From the IMG/VR virus record IMGVR_UViG_3300028840_002499, positions 1 through 62,806 of that record: a stretch of DNA of 62,806 bases, one strand, 5' to 3'. The notes under the pieces were generated by a model that was given only the letters and a program-made list of their open reading frames with translations, ran no database searches and was not told the DNA's origin. This DNA is from a virus. This document shows positions 39,217-47,826 of the stretch, piece by piece (the stretch's first letter is position 1; every line of letters begins with the position of its first letter). Both the position numbers and the translations under genes were made by a program.

Positions 39217-40288
39217 TCAGATATTCACTGTAATTGTTGTATGTCTGTCCTTGTGTCCATTTGCATTGACAGTAGCGTGGGCAATAAACGAAGAAATTGA
39301 AAACCCAACAGTTGCACCAACTCATGTATCAGACAAGAACATGGTAGTCGCCAACTCAGAGAGCGCAGAAAATAAACAGAGCTCAAGTGGCCCAAACTAT
39401 CAGAAAACAATTCAAGCACTTAATAATGAGAAGTTGAACATTAGCAACGAAATGGCAAAAGCTACATCTGAGGCTTATTATTGGGAAGTGAAGGTTGCCA
39501 AGGAAAAAGCAGAAAACGAGATCGAGGACTTGGAGTTAGCGCAGTCAGTGTCCCACACTCAGACGGCAATTGCATTAGGAGCGCAGGAAACACTAGCAGT
39601 AGCCACTGTGCAACACGGCAAACAACTCATGGCAAACGAACTTGCTGCAAGTTCCGATAGGTTGCAATCTGAAAAGGAAAAGAACGACATAGATGTTGCG
39701 AACCATGAGTACGTTCAAAAGATCAAACATTATTCGATCATCTCTATAATTGTTGGATGTTCCGTTATTTTCTTGCTATTTATCGCTATTACGCTCTATA
39801 GAGCACAGAAAAATCAAAAATGGACTATGAATCAAGCACAAGTATTAAAACGTGAGAGAACGAAACTGGAAGTTGCAGAATCTGTCTCAGCCATTATAAA
39901 TCAAGAGGAAACCGAAAGAGAACTTGTGAAAATGTTAGTGGATGCAATTGCAACGTCAACTCACAAAGATGTCAGACTTGATAACCATTTTGTTCCTCGC
40001 TTCGATAAAATTCAAGATGGAATTTCCCAACCTGACAGGGACAAGGCAGTTGAAATTCTTGTGAAGTACGGATATTGTTTACCAGTCCAGCAGGGTAAGG
40101 CAACACAATTAACTAAGGGAACATTTGTAGAATTGCGTGAAGAAATTAAGTATCGTGACTTCCCACCCACTTCTCTTGTAAATCAGCGATTGCGAAAAAC
40201 GTACCTTCAACAGTCAACAGTTCCAAACAGTTCTCAACAGTTATCAACAGTTCGCGAGATAGGTAATGGCGTACTTGTTGGAAAGTAA
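39152..40288 (+). CDS. Two-pass membrane protein with periplasmic coiled coil
   Basis: The 378-residue protein has a transmembrane segment near residues 23-45 (IFTVIVVCLSLCPFALTVAW), a Lys/Glu-rich coiled coil (about 90-190), a second segment near 195-215 (HYSIISIIVGCSVIFLLFIA) and a cytoplasmic C-terminal domain that looks like a winged helix (DKAVEILVKYGYCLPVQQGK). The role is unknown; membrane-bound regulation or attachment of replication is possible. Confidence 0.55.
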   Translation: MARKSNNTYLDYQAFVTKKKRNQIFTVIVVCLSLCPFALTVAWAINEEIENPTVAPTHVSDKNMVVANSESAENKQSSSGPNYQKTIQALNNEKLNISNEMAKATSEAYYWEVKVAKEKAENEIEDLELAQSVSHTQTAIALGAQETLAVATVQHGKQLMANELAASSDRLQSEKEKNDIDVANHEYVQKIKHYSIISIIVGCSVIFLLFIAITLYRAQKNQKWTMNQAQVLKRERTKLEVAESVSAIINQEETERELVKMLVDAIATSTHKDVRLDNHFVPRFDKIQDGISQPDRDKAVEILVKYGYCLPVQQGKATQLTKGTFVELREEIKYRDFPPTSLVNQRLRKTYLQQSTVPNSSQQLSTVREIGNGVLVGK

Positions 40289-40314
40289 ATCAATAAAAAA
40301 ATAAGGAGAGTAAT

Positions 40315-40539
40315 ATGTCATTTGTAAATTGGGTAATCGATTCACTCGCCAGTGAGGATGTAATCGACTTGTATTTTGTTCTTTCAGATTTAGTAGATAT
40401 CGATTTGAGTCCAGAACAAATTGCTGAACAGGGCATAGGTGATGCGCTCTCACAAAGCAATCCAAGTGGATTTCGCTGCAATAGTCGAGGAGAAATTTAT
40501 CTTGAATCAGATGTTGATTTTGGTAAACAGGTGTACTGA
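40315..40539 (+). CDS. Small acidic protein, last plus-strand gene
   Basis: The 74-residue acidic protein (MSFVNWVIDSLASEDVIDLY) follows AAGGAGAG. It ends 18 bases before the convergent terminator. Not recognised. Confidence 0.55.
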   Translation: MSFVNWVIDSLASEDVIDLYFVLSDLVDIDLSPEQIAEQGIGDALSQSNPSGFRCNSRGEIYLESDVDFGKQVY

Positions 40540-40557
40540 TTAAATTCGATTGGCAAC

Positions 40558-40595
40558 AAAAAAGTCCCTCCAGTGTGAGGGACTTTTCTTTTTAT
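40558..40595. terminator. Bidirectional intrinsic terminator between converging operons
   Basis: GTCCCTC and GAGGGAC pair around a 6-base loop, flanked by A-run on the left and TTTTCTTTTT on the right. It ends both the plus-strand early operon and the minus-strand late operon. Confidence 0.85.
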
Positions 40596-40609
40596 ACGTT
40601 GTAACTCTT

Positions 40610-41014
40610 TTATGCAAACTCGTCTTTTTTGAATTTCGGAGCAAGCAAGAAAGCACCCTGACTTCCAATAGCAGCCAGAATAAAATACTCCACCATCAAC
40701 CATGCGCCAGCAGTAGTGCATGGCACTAGATTGTAAATGTTAGCACACGACAATCCGTAAATCGCTCCTGCAGCAACTAATAGAGATAGTAACATAATTA
40801 ATCGTTTGTAATCACCATCGAGAGCATCGTAAGCGGTTTTCAACTTTGGTACATATGAGAATATAAGCGATATGCCAATACCAGCGACAAAAGAAATCAT
40901 CTCAGGTGATGGGGTTGACAAGTCCGGCACTTCTTGACCAACACCAGCAGCAAGCGCAGGGGTAGCAAGCACCAGAAGTAAAGCGACTATAACAAATACA
41001 GTTATTTTTTTCAT
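40610..41014 (-). CDS. Membrane protein with signal peptide, holin candidate
   Basis: The 134-residue protein has a signal peptide (about 1-22, ending PALAA), and three further hydrophobic segments. It follows the GH25 endolysin gene by 11 bases and is the last late gene. Size and hydrophobic pattern fit a holin or a lysis-associated membrane protein, but this is inference from position. Confidence 0.55.
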   Translation of the reverse strand: MKKITVFVIVALLLVLATPALAAGVGQEVPDLSTPSPEMISFVAGIGISLIFSYVPKLKTAYDALDGDYKRLIMLLSLLVAAGAIYGLSCANIYNLVPCTTAGAWLMVEYFILAAIGSQGAFLLAPKFKKDEFA

Positions 41015-41025
41015 TTGAACTCTCC

Positions 41026-42090
41026 TTACAGTTTTTCGTAGAATTTAGTTCCCCAATGGACTAATGCAGTGTAGTAGGTTTTTTCGTCTTCTTCAAACTC
41101 AAGCCACACTTCATAGCCATTCGGAATAACAACAGATTTAGCCTCAACAGTTTGTCCAGGGTCTTTGAACCCATACTCATACTGAGGTTGTGTAATTGGT
41201 TGAGTGCGATAACGCACCCTTTTTACGCATTCAAAATTCCATAAGCACTCTCCGTTTTCTGGTGGGTCGATAGGGGGTACATCGATCAAACCATAATGAA
41301 TTAGTAAATCGTTCCAAGTTCCTCTGAATAAGTTTAGGTCTATTGAAATTGCACCACTGGAACCGAAGTACGAACCTAGTCCGTTTCCATCGGCTAAATA
41401 TTGCCAGTGATAATCATCAAAGTCATCAAGAGTATATTGCCAGTCTGCAGGTCGATAGTATCCATCAGACCAGGGAGAACTTAAGCCCAGGTGGTATCGA
41501 GCTGAATTCAAGCCAATACTGTTCCTGTGCCAAAAGGATGATCTAGCAACGGCAGTGGTAAAAAATGAGTGACGAGTATAGACTTCGATCATCCTGTCAT
41601 CGATAGACTTGTAAGCATCGTGCCAACGAATAAGATAGTTTAGCAACCCTTGTGCGTCAAGGTTGCCTCTCCATTCTACATCCATCCACATTGACAGATG
41701 TCCAACACCTTTAGTCAGTCTTGCAGCTTGTTCTGCTGCTTCTTCTGGGGATACACTGGTTTGAGTAGGGTCAATAAAATGATAGAAACCAACAAGCATT
41801 CCAGCGTCAATTGCAGCCTGAACTAGCTGGTAGAACCTACTGTCAACCCATGCACCTTGTGAAACCTTGATAAAGACAATCCGAATGCCTCGTGCATAGG
41901 CAACCGCAAAGTCCATAGGCCAGTTCCACTTTGACAAGTCCAAGTATAGAACAGTGTCACCCAGAACAGGTGGCAATGGAACTGGAGACGCATTCGGTAA
42001 AACACTTAGTAACTGGTTTTTTCTTTTCAGATACCAGGGAGTTTCATCTGGGAAAGCGCCTCGACCGTGTTGTTCTCTTAGGTTGATCAT
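41026..42090 (-). CDS. GH25 muramidase endolysin
   Basis: The 354-residue protein has YLDLSKWNWPMDFAVAYARG, RIVFIKVSQGAWVDSRF, GFYHFIDP and LSMWMDVEWRG, the strands and DxE motif of GH25 lysozymes, with a C-terminal region of about 100 residues that may bind the wall. It cleaves the glycan chains of peptidoglycan at lysis. The start at 42090 forms a TAATG overlap with the upstream gene and has GAAGGA 8 bases before it; an ATG at 42099 is also open. Confidence 0.9.
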   Translation of the reverse strand: MINLREQHGRGAFPDETPWYLKRKNQLLSVLPNASPVPLPPVLGDTVLYLDLSKWNWPMDFAVAYARGIRIVFIKVSQGAWVDSRFYQLVQAAIDAGMLVGFYHFIDPTQTSVSPEEAAEQAARLTKGVGHLSMWMDVEWRGNLDAQGLLNYLIRWHDAYKSIDDRMIEVYTRHSFFTTAVARSSFWHRNSIGLNSARYHLGLSSPWSDGYYRPADWQYTLDDFDDYHWQYLADGNGLGSYFGSSGAISIDLNLFRGTWNDLLIHYGLIDVPPIDPPENGECLWNFECVKRVRYRTQPITQPQYEYGFKDPGQTVEAKSVVIPNGYEVWLEFEEDEKTYYTALVHWGTKFYEKL

Positions 42091-42368
42091 TATAGACATC
42101 CTTCAAAAATAACGTCAACGGTAGGAAGTACAATGAAAACTGTAAGTCCAGAAAGAAAAGCTAATAGAATAAGTAGTAACAATTTTTCAACTTTGTCACC
42201 ATTGAAAATGATAGACAGAATAGGAGTTATCCAGTCCAAGTTAGCAATGAGATCAAGACCTTCGTCAAGTCTATCCCAATTGCATTTACAAACGTCCCAA
42301 CGTGGGCCAGTAATCAGATGACCACAGGTATTGCATCTCATTTCGTCAATACTACTTTTGATCATCAT
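42090..42368 (-). CDS. Small membrane protein with N-terminal zinc knuckle
   Basis: The 92-residue protein has CNTCGHLITGPRWDVCKC then a hydrophobic C-terminal helix (KLLLLILLAFLSGLTVFIVL). The start at 42368 overlaps the previous stop. It lies next to the endolysin, so a lysis role is possible. Confidence 0.55.
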   Translation of the reverse strand: MMIKSSIDEMRCNTCGHLITGPRWDVCKCNWDRLDEGLDLIANLDWITPILSIIFNGDKVEKLLLLILLAFLSGLTVFIVLPTVDVIFEGCL

Positions 42369-43009
42369 TTCACCCCATAAAGTGAAATCACTGTACCAGC
42401 ACCAAAGGAACCAGTAGGGTGATTGCATCCAATGTCTAGTAGAGTGACATTATCTGTACTCTTGAAAAATCCAACAACGTTGAATTCCATAAGGTGTGAA
42501 AAGTTTCTAATTCCAGAACTTCCAGATGCAAAGTAATACTTGTACATACCAGGAATATTGTTGATTTCAATTTTTATGGAGTATGGATAGTTTCGATCTT
42601 CCGGTCGCATTGTTCCAGGCAAATACATGCGATCGAAGAGATTGTCATCGCTATCTGGCTGTTCATCAGTCAAGTAAAGCGAACTTTTTTGTTCGTATAC
42701 CTTGTTTTTATTCCTATTGATAAGAACATGTGGAGCCCAAAATAATCCATTACCAACCATTCGTGCTGTAATTTCAATAATGTACTTTTGACACTTTGGA
42801 AAATCTGTAAATGTAAATCCTGGTGCTATCTGCCCAAAAGGGACTGAATACTCATTCAGTTTGAGATAATCACCGGAACCACAACTTGATACAGTTGGAA
42901 GGTAGACGGTATATTCGTCTGGTTTTGGTTGACCACGCTTACTAGATAACAGCCCCATTCCAAACACCCCTAGTGAACCCAAAAAGTCACGCCTTGAAAT
43001 CTTAGTCAT
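42365..43009 (-). CDS. Exported protein with twin-arginine signal
   Basis: The 214-residue product begins MTKISRRDFLGSLGVFGMGL, a Tat signal with the SRRDFLG core, then a segment ending YTVYLPTVSS. The YLP segment after a leader is common in exported Chloroflexota proteins. The rest is beta-rich (FTDFPKCQKYIIEITARMVG). A Tat leader on a phage late protein is unusual; it may be a host-derived surface protein. Function unknown. Confidence 0.6.
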   Translation of the reverse strand: MTKISRRDFLGSLGVFGMGLLSSKRGQPKPDEYTVYLPTVSSCGSGDYLKLNEYSVPFGQIAPGFTFTDFPKCQKYIIEITARMVGNGLFWAPHVLINRNKNKVYEQKSSLYLTDEQPDSDDNLFDRMYLPGTMRPEDRNYPYSIKIEINNIPGMYKYYFASGSSGIRNFSHLMEFNVVGFFKSTDNVTLLDIGCNHPTGSFGAGTVISLYGVK

Positions 43010-43059
43010 ATAGTTGCTCCCTTACTACATGATGTTTATAACACTATTGTTGAATTTAT

Positions 43060-43494
43060 TCAAGTACTCCTAGCTTCAAGTTCACTGATACGTTGTCTCA
43101 ATCTGGCAGTCAATTGCTTCTCTTGGGAGTAGGCTTGACTTAGTTTGTTGTGTTTATTTGCCAAAACATTGTGTTCCAATTTGAGAGTGTTATAAGACTT
43201 TTGCAGTTCATTATACTTTTCAACAAGATCATTGTATTTTTCATCTAATCTCTGGTACTCATTATCAAGTCTGTCAAAATGCTTCTGACTTTCTTCAAGT
43301 TGTTCTTTTGCACTCTCCAGAACTAATTGACGGATTTCCTCAGTGAGTTTATCACTTTCATTTTCAGTTTTATCTACTTCGGCTAACTTCTGTTTTCGAT
43401 GTTCACGTAAAACAAATAGTCCAGGAATGGCGCCAAGGAAAGCGATGAAAATCGATGCAATGATTGGTAGCAAATTCCAAAATGTGTCAGACAT
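43060..43494 (-). CDS. Anchored coiled-coil protein, spanin-like
   Basis: The 144-residue protein has one N-terminal transmembrane segment (LLPIIASIFIAFLGAIPGLF) and then about 110 residues of heptad-like coiled coil. This is the layout of inner-membrane spanins and of tail-tip or lysis adaptors. The adjacency to lysis genes favours a role there. Confidence 0.55.
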   Translation of the reverse strand: MSDTFWNLLPIIASIFIAFLGAIPGLFVLREHRKQKLAEVDKTENESDKLTEEIRQLVLESAKEQLEESQKHFDRLDNEYQRLDEKYNDLVEKYNELQKSYNTLKLEHNVLANKHNKLSQAYSQEKQLTARLRQRISELEARST

Positions 43495-43496
43495 AT

Positions 43497-43772
43497 TTAC
43501 CCATCCAGAAGTCGAGAAACCGCAAGGGATAAAAACCCCATTGTAATAACACCGTGAGTTACTAGGCCAGCAGACCAGATCATGACAAACGAACCTAAGT
43601 CACCACAGAAAACGAAAGCGTAGAAAGTAATTACATGAGCAAGCCATAGTAGAGGAGCAATCAGAATTTTATGGTAACGTCTTTTTAGTTTTGTCCGCTG
43701 AACGAACATTCCAGCAGCAATAACTATCGAGAGCATCACACTCACAATTTGAATTATCTTTCTGTCTATCAT
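43497..43772 (-). CDS. Three-pass membrane protein, holin candidate
   Basis: The 91-residue protein has three hydrophobic segments (about 7-23, 34-56 and 63-82) and a short charged middle. Length, topology and its position between tail and endolysin genes fit a class I holin. Two other membrane proteins nearby also compete for that role. Confidence 0.55.
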   Translation of the reverse strand: MIDRKIIQIVSVMLSIVIAAGMFVQRTKLKRRYHKILIAPLLWLAHVITFYAFVFCGDLGSFVMIWSAGLVTHGVITMGFLSLAVSRLLDG

Positions 43773-43776
43773 TGTA

Positions 43777-44574
43777 TCACTTCCCGAATAAAGCTCTGCT
43801 AATATGATACAGGGATAAAATGTAGGAATCTCTTAACGTTGCAGCTGCATAAAAACATAATGTTGCACGTCCACCAAACTTGAAACCACCACCAGATAGT
43901 GCTCCAATTGTAAAATCAGCAGTAGAGTTAAAAATAGCAGCTGGAACACCTGCAGCCAGAGTTTCAATCGTATCATCAATAAATATCTTAATTTGCCCTA
44001 AAAGTGGATTAAATGTTCCAACAATAAAATACCATGTACTATCTGAAACCACAGTAGTGCCTACCGTTGCCGCGCCGCCGCCACCACCAGCCGCATATAC
44101 ACTAAATGTAACAACATTGAGCGCACTCTTTGCAAGTAAAAATGATTGTTGTGCACCTGCATCGCTCTTTGCCATCAAAATATCCGTTGATCCAAGAGAA
44201 GAAAATCGAAACCAGCCACCCACAGTCATTCCACGATGCCCAGGCCCAATATATGCCTCAGTGCCAAGGATATCAAGAGCAGCCTCATCTGGTCGCGAGT
44301 GCCAATCATTTACCCCATCATAATCAGCATACTGCACGAGAGCAGCAGACCTAAAAACCGGAGTGCCATTTGCCGTTAGTGTGCGTGCATTATGAGAATG
44401 ATCAATCGCATTGGCAGAAGTAAATACACTGCTCATAGGCCAAAAACAACGTAATCCAAGAATTGCAGAATATGCAGAAATTGCATCAGCCCAGGCATAG
44501 GTGGGTGAGTATGTACGCCTATACTGAGAGTCTATTTGTTGTGAAAGTGGATCGTTCTTTTTATTTTCTGGCAT
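43777..44574 (-). CDS. LamG-type concanavalin-like tail protein
   Basis: The 265-residue protein has VGGWFRFSSLGSTDILMAKS, then WYFIVGTFNPLLGQIKIFID and FTIGALSGGGFKFGGR, the typical strands of a LamG/concanavalin fold that binds glycans. It overlaps the upstream tail gene by one base and may form part of the receptor-binding tip. Confidence 0.7.
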   Translation of the reverse strand: MPENKKNDPLSQQIDSQYRRTYSPTYAWADAISAYSAILGLRCFWPMSSVFTSANAIDHSHNARTLTANGTPVFRSAALVQYADYDGVNDWHSRPDEAALDILGTEAYIGPGHRGMTVGGWFRFSSLGSTDILMAKSDAGAQQSFLLAKSALNVVTFSVYAAGGGGGAATVGTTVVSDSTWYFIVGTFNPLLGQIKIFIDDTIETLAAGVPAAIFNSTADFTIGALSGGGFKFGGRATLCFYAAATLRDSYILSLYHISRALFGK

Positions 44575-45797
44575 TAGCTAACACCTAACTTAGCAAGATA
44601 TTGTGGAAGTTCACTAATTCCAACGCCATTCATCGACAATCCGTATGGAGCATTAAAAGTAACATCCTCCAGAAACATAGCTCTTGGATCATCTTTTTTA
44701 TTGACTGTGCTTGTAAATCGTCCAGGCAACCAATCGCCAAGGAATAACCACTTGCCAGCCTCAACGTCCCAAGGGTCAACTACATTTCCAACTGAGTTAC
44801 CAGTAGAGTACCGTCTAATCTTTTGATCTCTACTCGATATCCTATACAAGTAATCAAACTCATCAGGAATACTCTTATAAACAACTTTTTGTTCATCGAA
44901 AACACCGAAAATACGCCTTGTATCATCTGTGTCGTTTCCTCTTTCAACCATCTTTTCTATGATGGTTTGTGCAGTTCTATTGTCGTTATCGTAAACTGGA
45001 GTTAGCAAACTATTTGTTTCGATACCGGAATAATTTGTGCTAAAAATTCCAGTAGGATCAGCGCCCAGAACAGATTGCATTTTAGCAGAAACTGTTGTGG
45101 TTCCAGTTAGGATTGTAGAATAAATATAAAGATTGAGCCAAGCGTAATAGCCTAAAACTTCAAGCTGTATAGTTGCTTCTCCAGCATTCCCAAGACTCAA
45201 CCCTTTGTCGCCGGTTCCAGGTTCCCTGTTCTCATCCAAGTACCTATCTCGATAATCTTCCGCTTCATCAGTAGTACCATCATCTAGCAGTTGACCACCG
45301 GAAAGTACCTTTTCGATAATACCGTACTTTTCTTGACTGGAACTATCCTCTGCAATTACGGTGCTTTTCTCTGCACCTGTTAGTGGTGGAGAAACTGACA
45401 CGTCGATGATTGGAGTATAAATCACACTGCAACGGTTACACAGATCAACCAGTGGCCCTCTGCTAGCGGACAAAGTTCCAGACGATAAGGTAACTCGATT
45501 GACAAAACCAGCCATGATAACCCCACCAGCCTTGTTGTAAACTTCGATATGAACTCCAAGTCCTTCATCGTACCACTTATCGAGGTATCCCATTATTGGG
45601 CCAGTTATCGAAATACCAACAGACTTGTACCCCCATTTCGAGTTTTTAGAATGTGAATAACTGACAAGTCTATTTATCATCGACTTATCAAACTCTTGCC
45701 CACGTGGTTCATAAGAACCCGCAGATGGATTTACTGTAGGTTTGAAAGCGGAAATAGAAATACCGTTTTGAGTAAAGAAACTACCAATTTGACTCAC
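44574..45797 (-). CDS. Minor tail or baseplate hub protein
   Basis: The 407-residue protein follows the distal tail gene by a 4-base overlap. It has beta-rich N- and C-terminal parts and a Tyr/Thr-rich middle (LEVLGYYAWLNLYIYST). This position after a Dit-like gene suggests a tail hub or tip protein. No enzymatic motif was seen. Confidence 0.6.
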   Translation of the reverse strand: MSQIGSFFTQNGISISAFKPTVNPSAGSYEPRGQEFDKSMINRLVSYSHSKNSKWGYKSVGISITGPIMGYLDKWYDEGLGVHIEVYNKAGGVIMAGFVNRVTLSSGTLSASRGPLVDLCNRCSVIYTPIIDVSVSPPLTGAEKSTVIAEDSSSQEKYGIIEKVLSGGQLLDDGTTDEAEDYRDRYLDENREPGTGDKGLSLGNAGEATIQLEVLGYYAWLNLYIYSTILTGTTTVSAKMQSVLGADPTGIFSTNYSGIETNSLLTPVYDNDNRTAQTIIEKMVERGNDTDDTRRIFGVFDEQKVVYKSIPDEFDYLYRISSRDQKIRRYSTGNSVGNVVDPWDVEAGKWLFLGDWLPGRFTSTVNKKDDPRAMFLEDVTFNAPYGLSMNGVGISELPQYLAKLGVS

Positions 45798-47824
45798 TGT
45801 TCCCCTCTAAGTGTTTTGTATCTCTGATTGCGCCATGCCCTTGCAGTAACAGCAGAGTGGAAGATACCGGAATACTCGATTTCACCACCAGTGAAGTAGT
45901 TGTAATTATATAACAGGAAAAACCACAATCGTTGGGCTTTTCCATGTTGCCAGTAAATTTCACCAGGAGTTCGAGTTTGCCAAGCAGTAATGTATTTTTT
46001 GCTAGTTCCATCTAACAACTCGGACAACAGCACTGTTTCAACGTCAACCTTCGGTCTTGTAATACTATCTGGATTTAGCAGATCGTTGATGTTGAATAAG
46101 TCCTCAATTGGAGTGGCATTAACAACTTGAGTGTCAAACAAGCACTCATCGATTGGTATTAGAACCAGATCGTAAACTGACACGTTACTAGCACCACCGT
46201 CATCTACACCCCAAACAGTGATGAACACATCATAGTCATAATCGCTATACTCTGAGCTTGCAGGTGGAATATCTACAATTCCCATATCAAGTGTTTGAAA
46301 CAGTGCGACATTAGCAGTAGTTGAACATCGTTTCCATTCTGTAAAATAAGAGATCGAGCCAAAAGCACCAGAGCCAAAACCTAACCTAAGTTCCATATCA
46401 CCAAGAGTTCCAGCTTGTGTCACTCTTAGGAAAGCACGATACTTTCCAGAGTACTGCCTTGATGTTGGATCAGAAAGTGTCCAGTACCCGATAGTAGACC
46501 CAGGTCGAGGTACAACACCACCGGATGACCAACGAGAAAAGCGATAGAACGGCACATAAATATTTGTTTGTGTAGCTCCAGAAACATTTGTCCAACTAAT
46601 ACCAGATGGAGTTGCGCTATTGTAAGTGTTTAGAAATGCTTGAAAACCAGAGCCGCGATCAAGAGAGCGAGTTCCAGCAACTACTTGAGTTCCTTGCACT
46701 ATGAACGCAGTATTGAAACTATTAGTTGAATCTCTTCTCCAGAATTCCAATTTCGATTGAGCGGGATAAGTACCGGCAATCTGGTCATCATCCAATTCTA
46801 TAAACGAATTGTTATTGGTATAAATTGCATCCGTTTGTTGCGTTGGGGAAATCGGAGCAGCAACGCCTGTAATCCTAAACCTAATCCACCAAGCAGTAAC
46901 ACCGTTGATAGCTCGACTTTGCCAAGGAGTTGCACCACCAACAGGATCAAATACAATTATGTTTCTACCGGAGTTAGTAAAAAAGCTAGTATTGTCTTGA
47001 TACCCATAACCTACAACTGGCAAAGCAGAAAAGCCAATTGCAGTTGAGTATTCAGCAACAATTGTCAACCCACTAGCAACAGTTCCAATATTGAACACCA
47101 TGTTACTAAATGGTGAATTAACCCCATCATCTTCAACACCGATATAAAGTATATCGCCAGCAGCAGGTACAGCGGGGAACAGGTTCACTCCATATGATCC
47201 TGTTATATTAGTCCAAGTGACCGGAGCAGCATCATAAACAAAGATATGCGTCAACTCGCAGTTGTCATAGTAATTCGATAACCACACATCTTTTCTACTT
47301 GTACTTGCTGCTATCGCTGAATTCCCACCAGTAATTTCAATAGAACTGGCTGTCCCAGGTTCATTCTCCAGCCATAATCCATGTTCAATGATTAAGGATA
47401 TATCCTGTAGTGTTCCAGAGCCGGAGAAAAGTCCTGCAAATATCTCACTAACTCCAGGAATGGAGTAATCCATTACAAGGGCGTATTGTGACTCGTCTTG
47501 GCATTCTGGACGAACTTCGAGCCATACCATTTCGTCACTTTCATCAGCAGTCCAATAGTCAACACCCTTATCCAACAACTTGATTAACAAGTTCAGTGTT
47601 GCAACGGTATCCGTTTGATTGCCAGTGGCAATATTGAGAATGAAGGTATCGATGATATTGTCGAACTGTTTATCGTACAATTGACGACCTTGAGTAAAAG
47701 ATGAGCCAGTCCAGAAACCACCATCCTTTGCGGTAGCAAGTTGTGGCAACCATTCTTTCAACATCCAAAGGATGTCAATAGTTCCAGCCTTAGTTCCATC
47801 TGTGATGATAAACTTTGACCACAT
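45794..47824 (-). CDS. Large distal tail protein
   Basis: The 676-residue protein lies directly after the tape measure gene, as Dit-like proteins do. It is much longer than typical Dit (about 250-300) and probably carries beta-sandwich insertions, seen as repeated strands such as WWIRFRITGVAAPISPTQQT and YRAFLRVTQAGTLGDMELRL. These could bind carbohydrates. Confidence 0.6.
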   Translation of the reverse strand: MWSKFIITDGTKAGTIDILWMLKEWLPQLATAKDGGFWTGSSFTQGRQLYDKQFDNIIDTFILNIATGNQTDTVATLNLLIKLLDKGVDYWTADESDEMVWLEVRPECQDESQYALVMDYSIPGVSEIFAGLFSGSGTLQDISLIIEHGLWLENEPGTASSIEITGGNSAIAASTSRKDVWLSNYYDNCELTHIFVYDAAPVTWTNITGSYGVNLFPAVPAAGDILYIGVEDDGVNSPFSNMVFNIGTVASGLTIVAEYSTAIGFSALPVVGYGYQDNTSFFTNSGRNIIVFDPVGGATPWQSRAINGVTAWWIRFRITGVAAPISPTQQTDAIYTNNNSFIELDDDQIAGTYPAQSKLEFWRRDSTNSFNTAFIVQGTQVVAGTRSLDRGSGFQAFLNTYNSATPSGISWTNVSGATQTNIYVPFYRFSRWSSGGVVPRPGSTIGYWTLSDPTSRQYSGKYRAFLRVTQAGTLGDMELRLGFGSGAFGSISYFTEWKRCSTTANVALFQTLDMGIVDIPPASSEYSDYDYDVFITVWGVDDGGASNVSVYDLVLIPIDECLFDTQVVNATPIEDLFNINDLLNPDSITRPKVDVETVLLSELLDGTSKKYITAWQTRTPGEIYWQHGKAQRLWFFLLYNYNYFTGGEIEYSGIFHSAVTARAWRNQRYKTLRGEQ

Positions 47825-47826
47825 TT

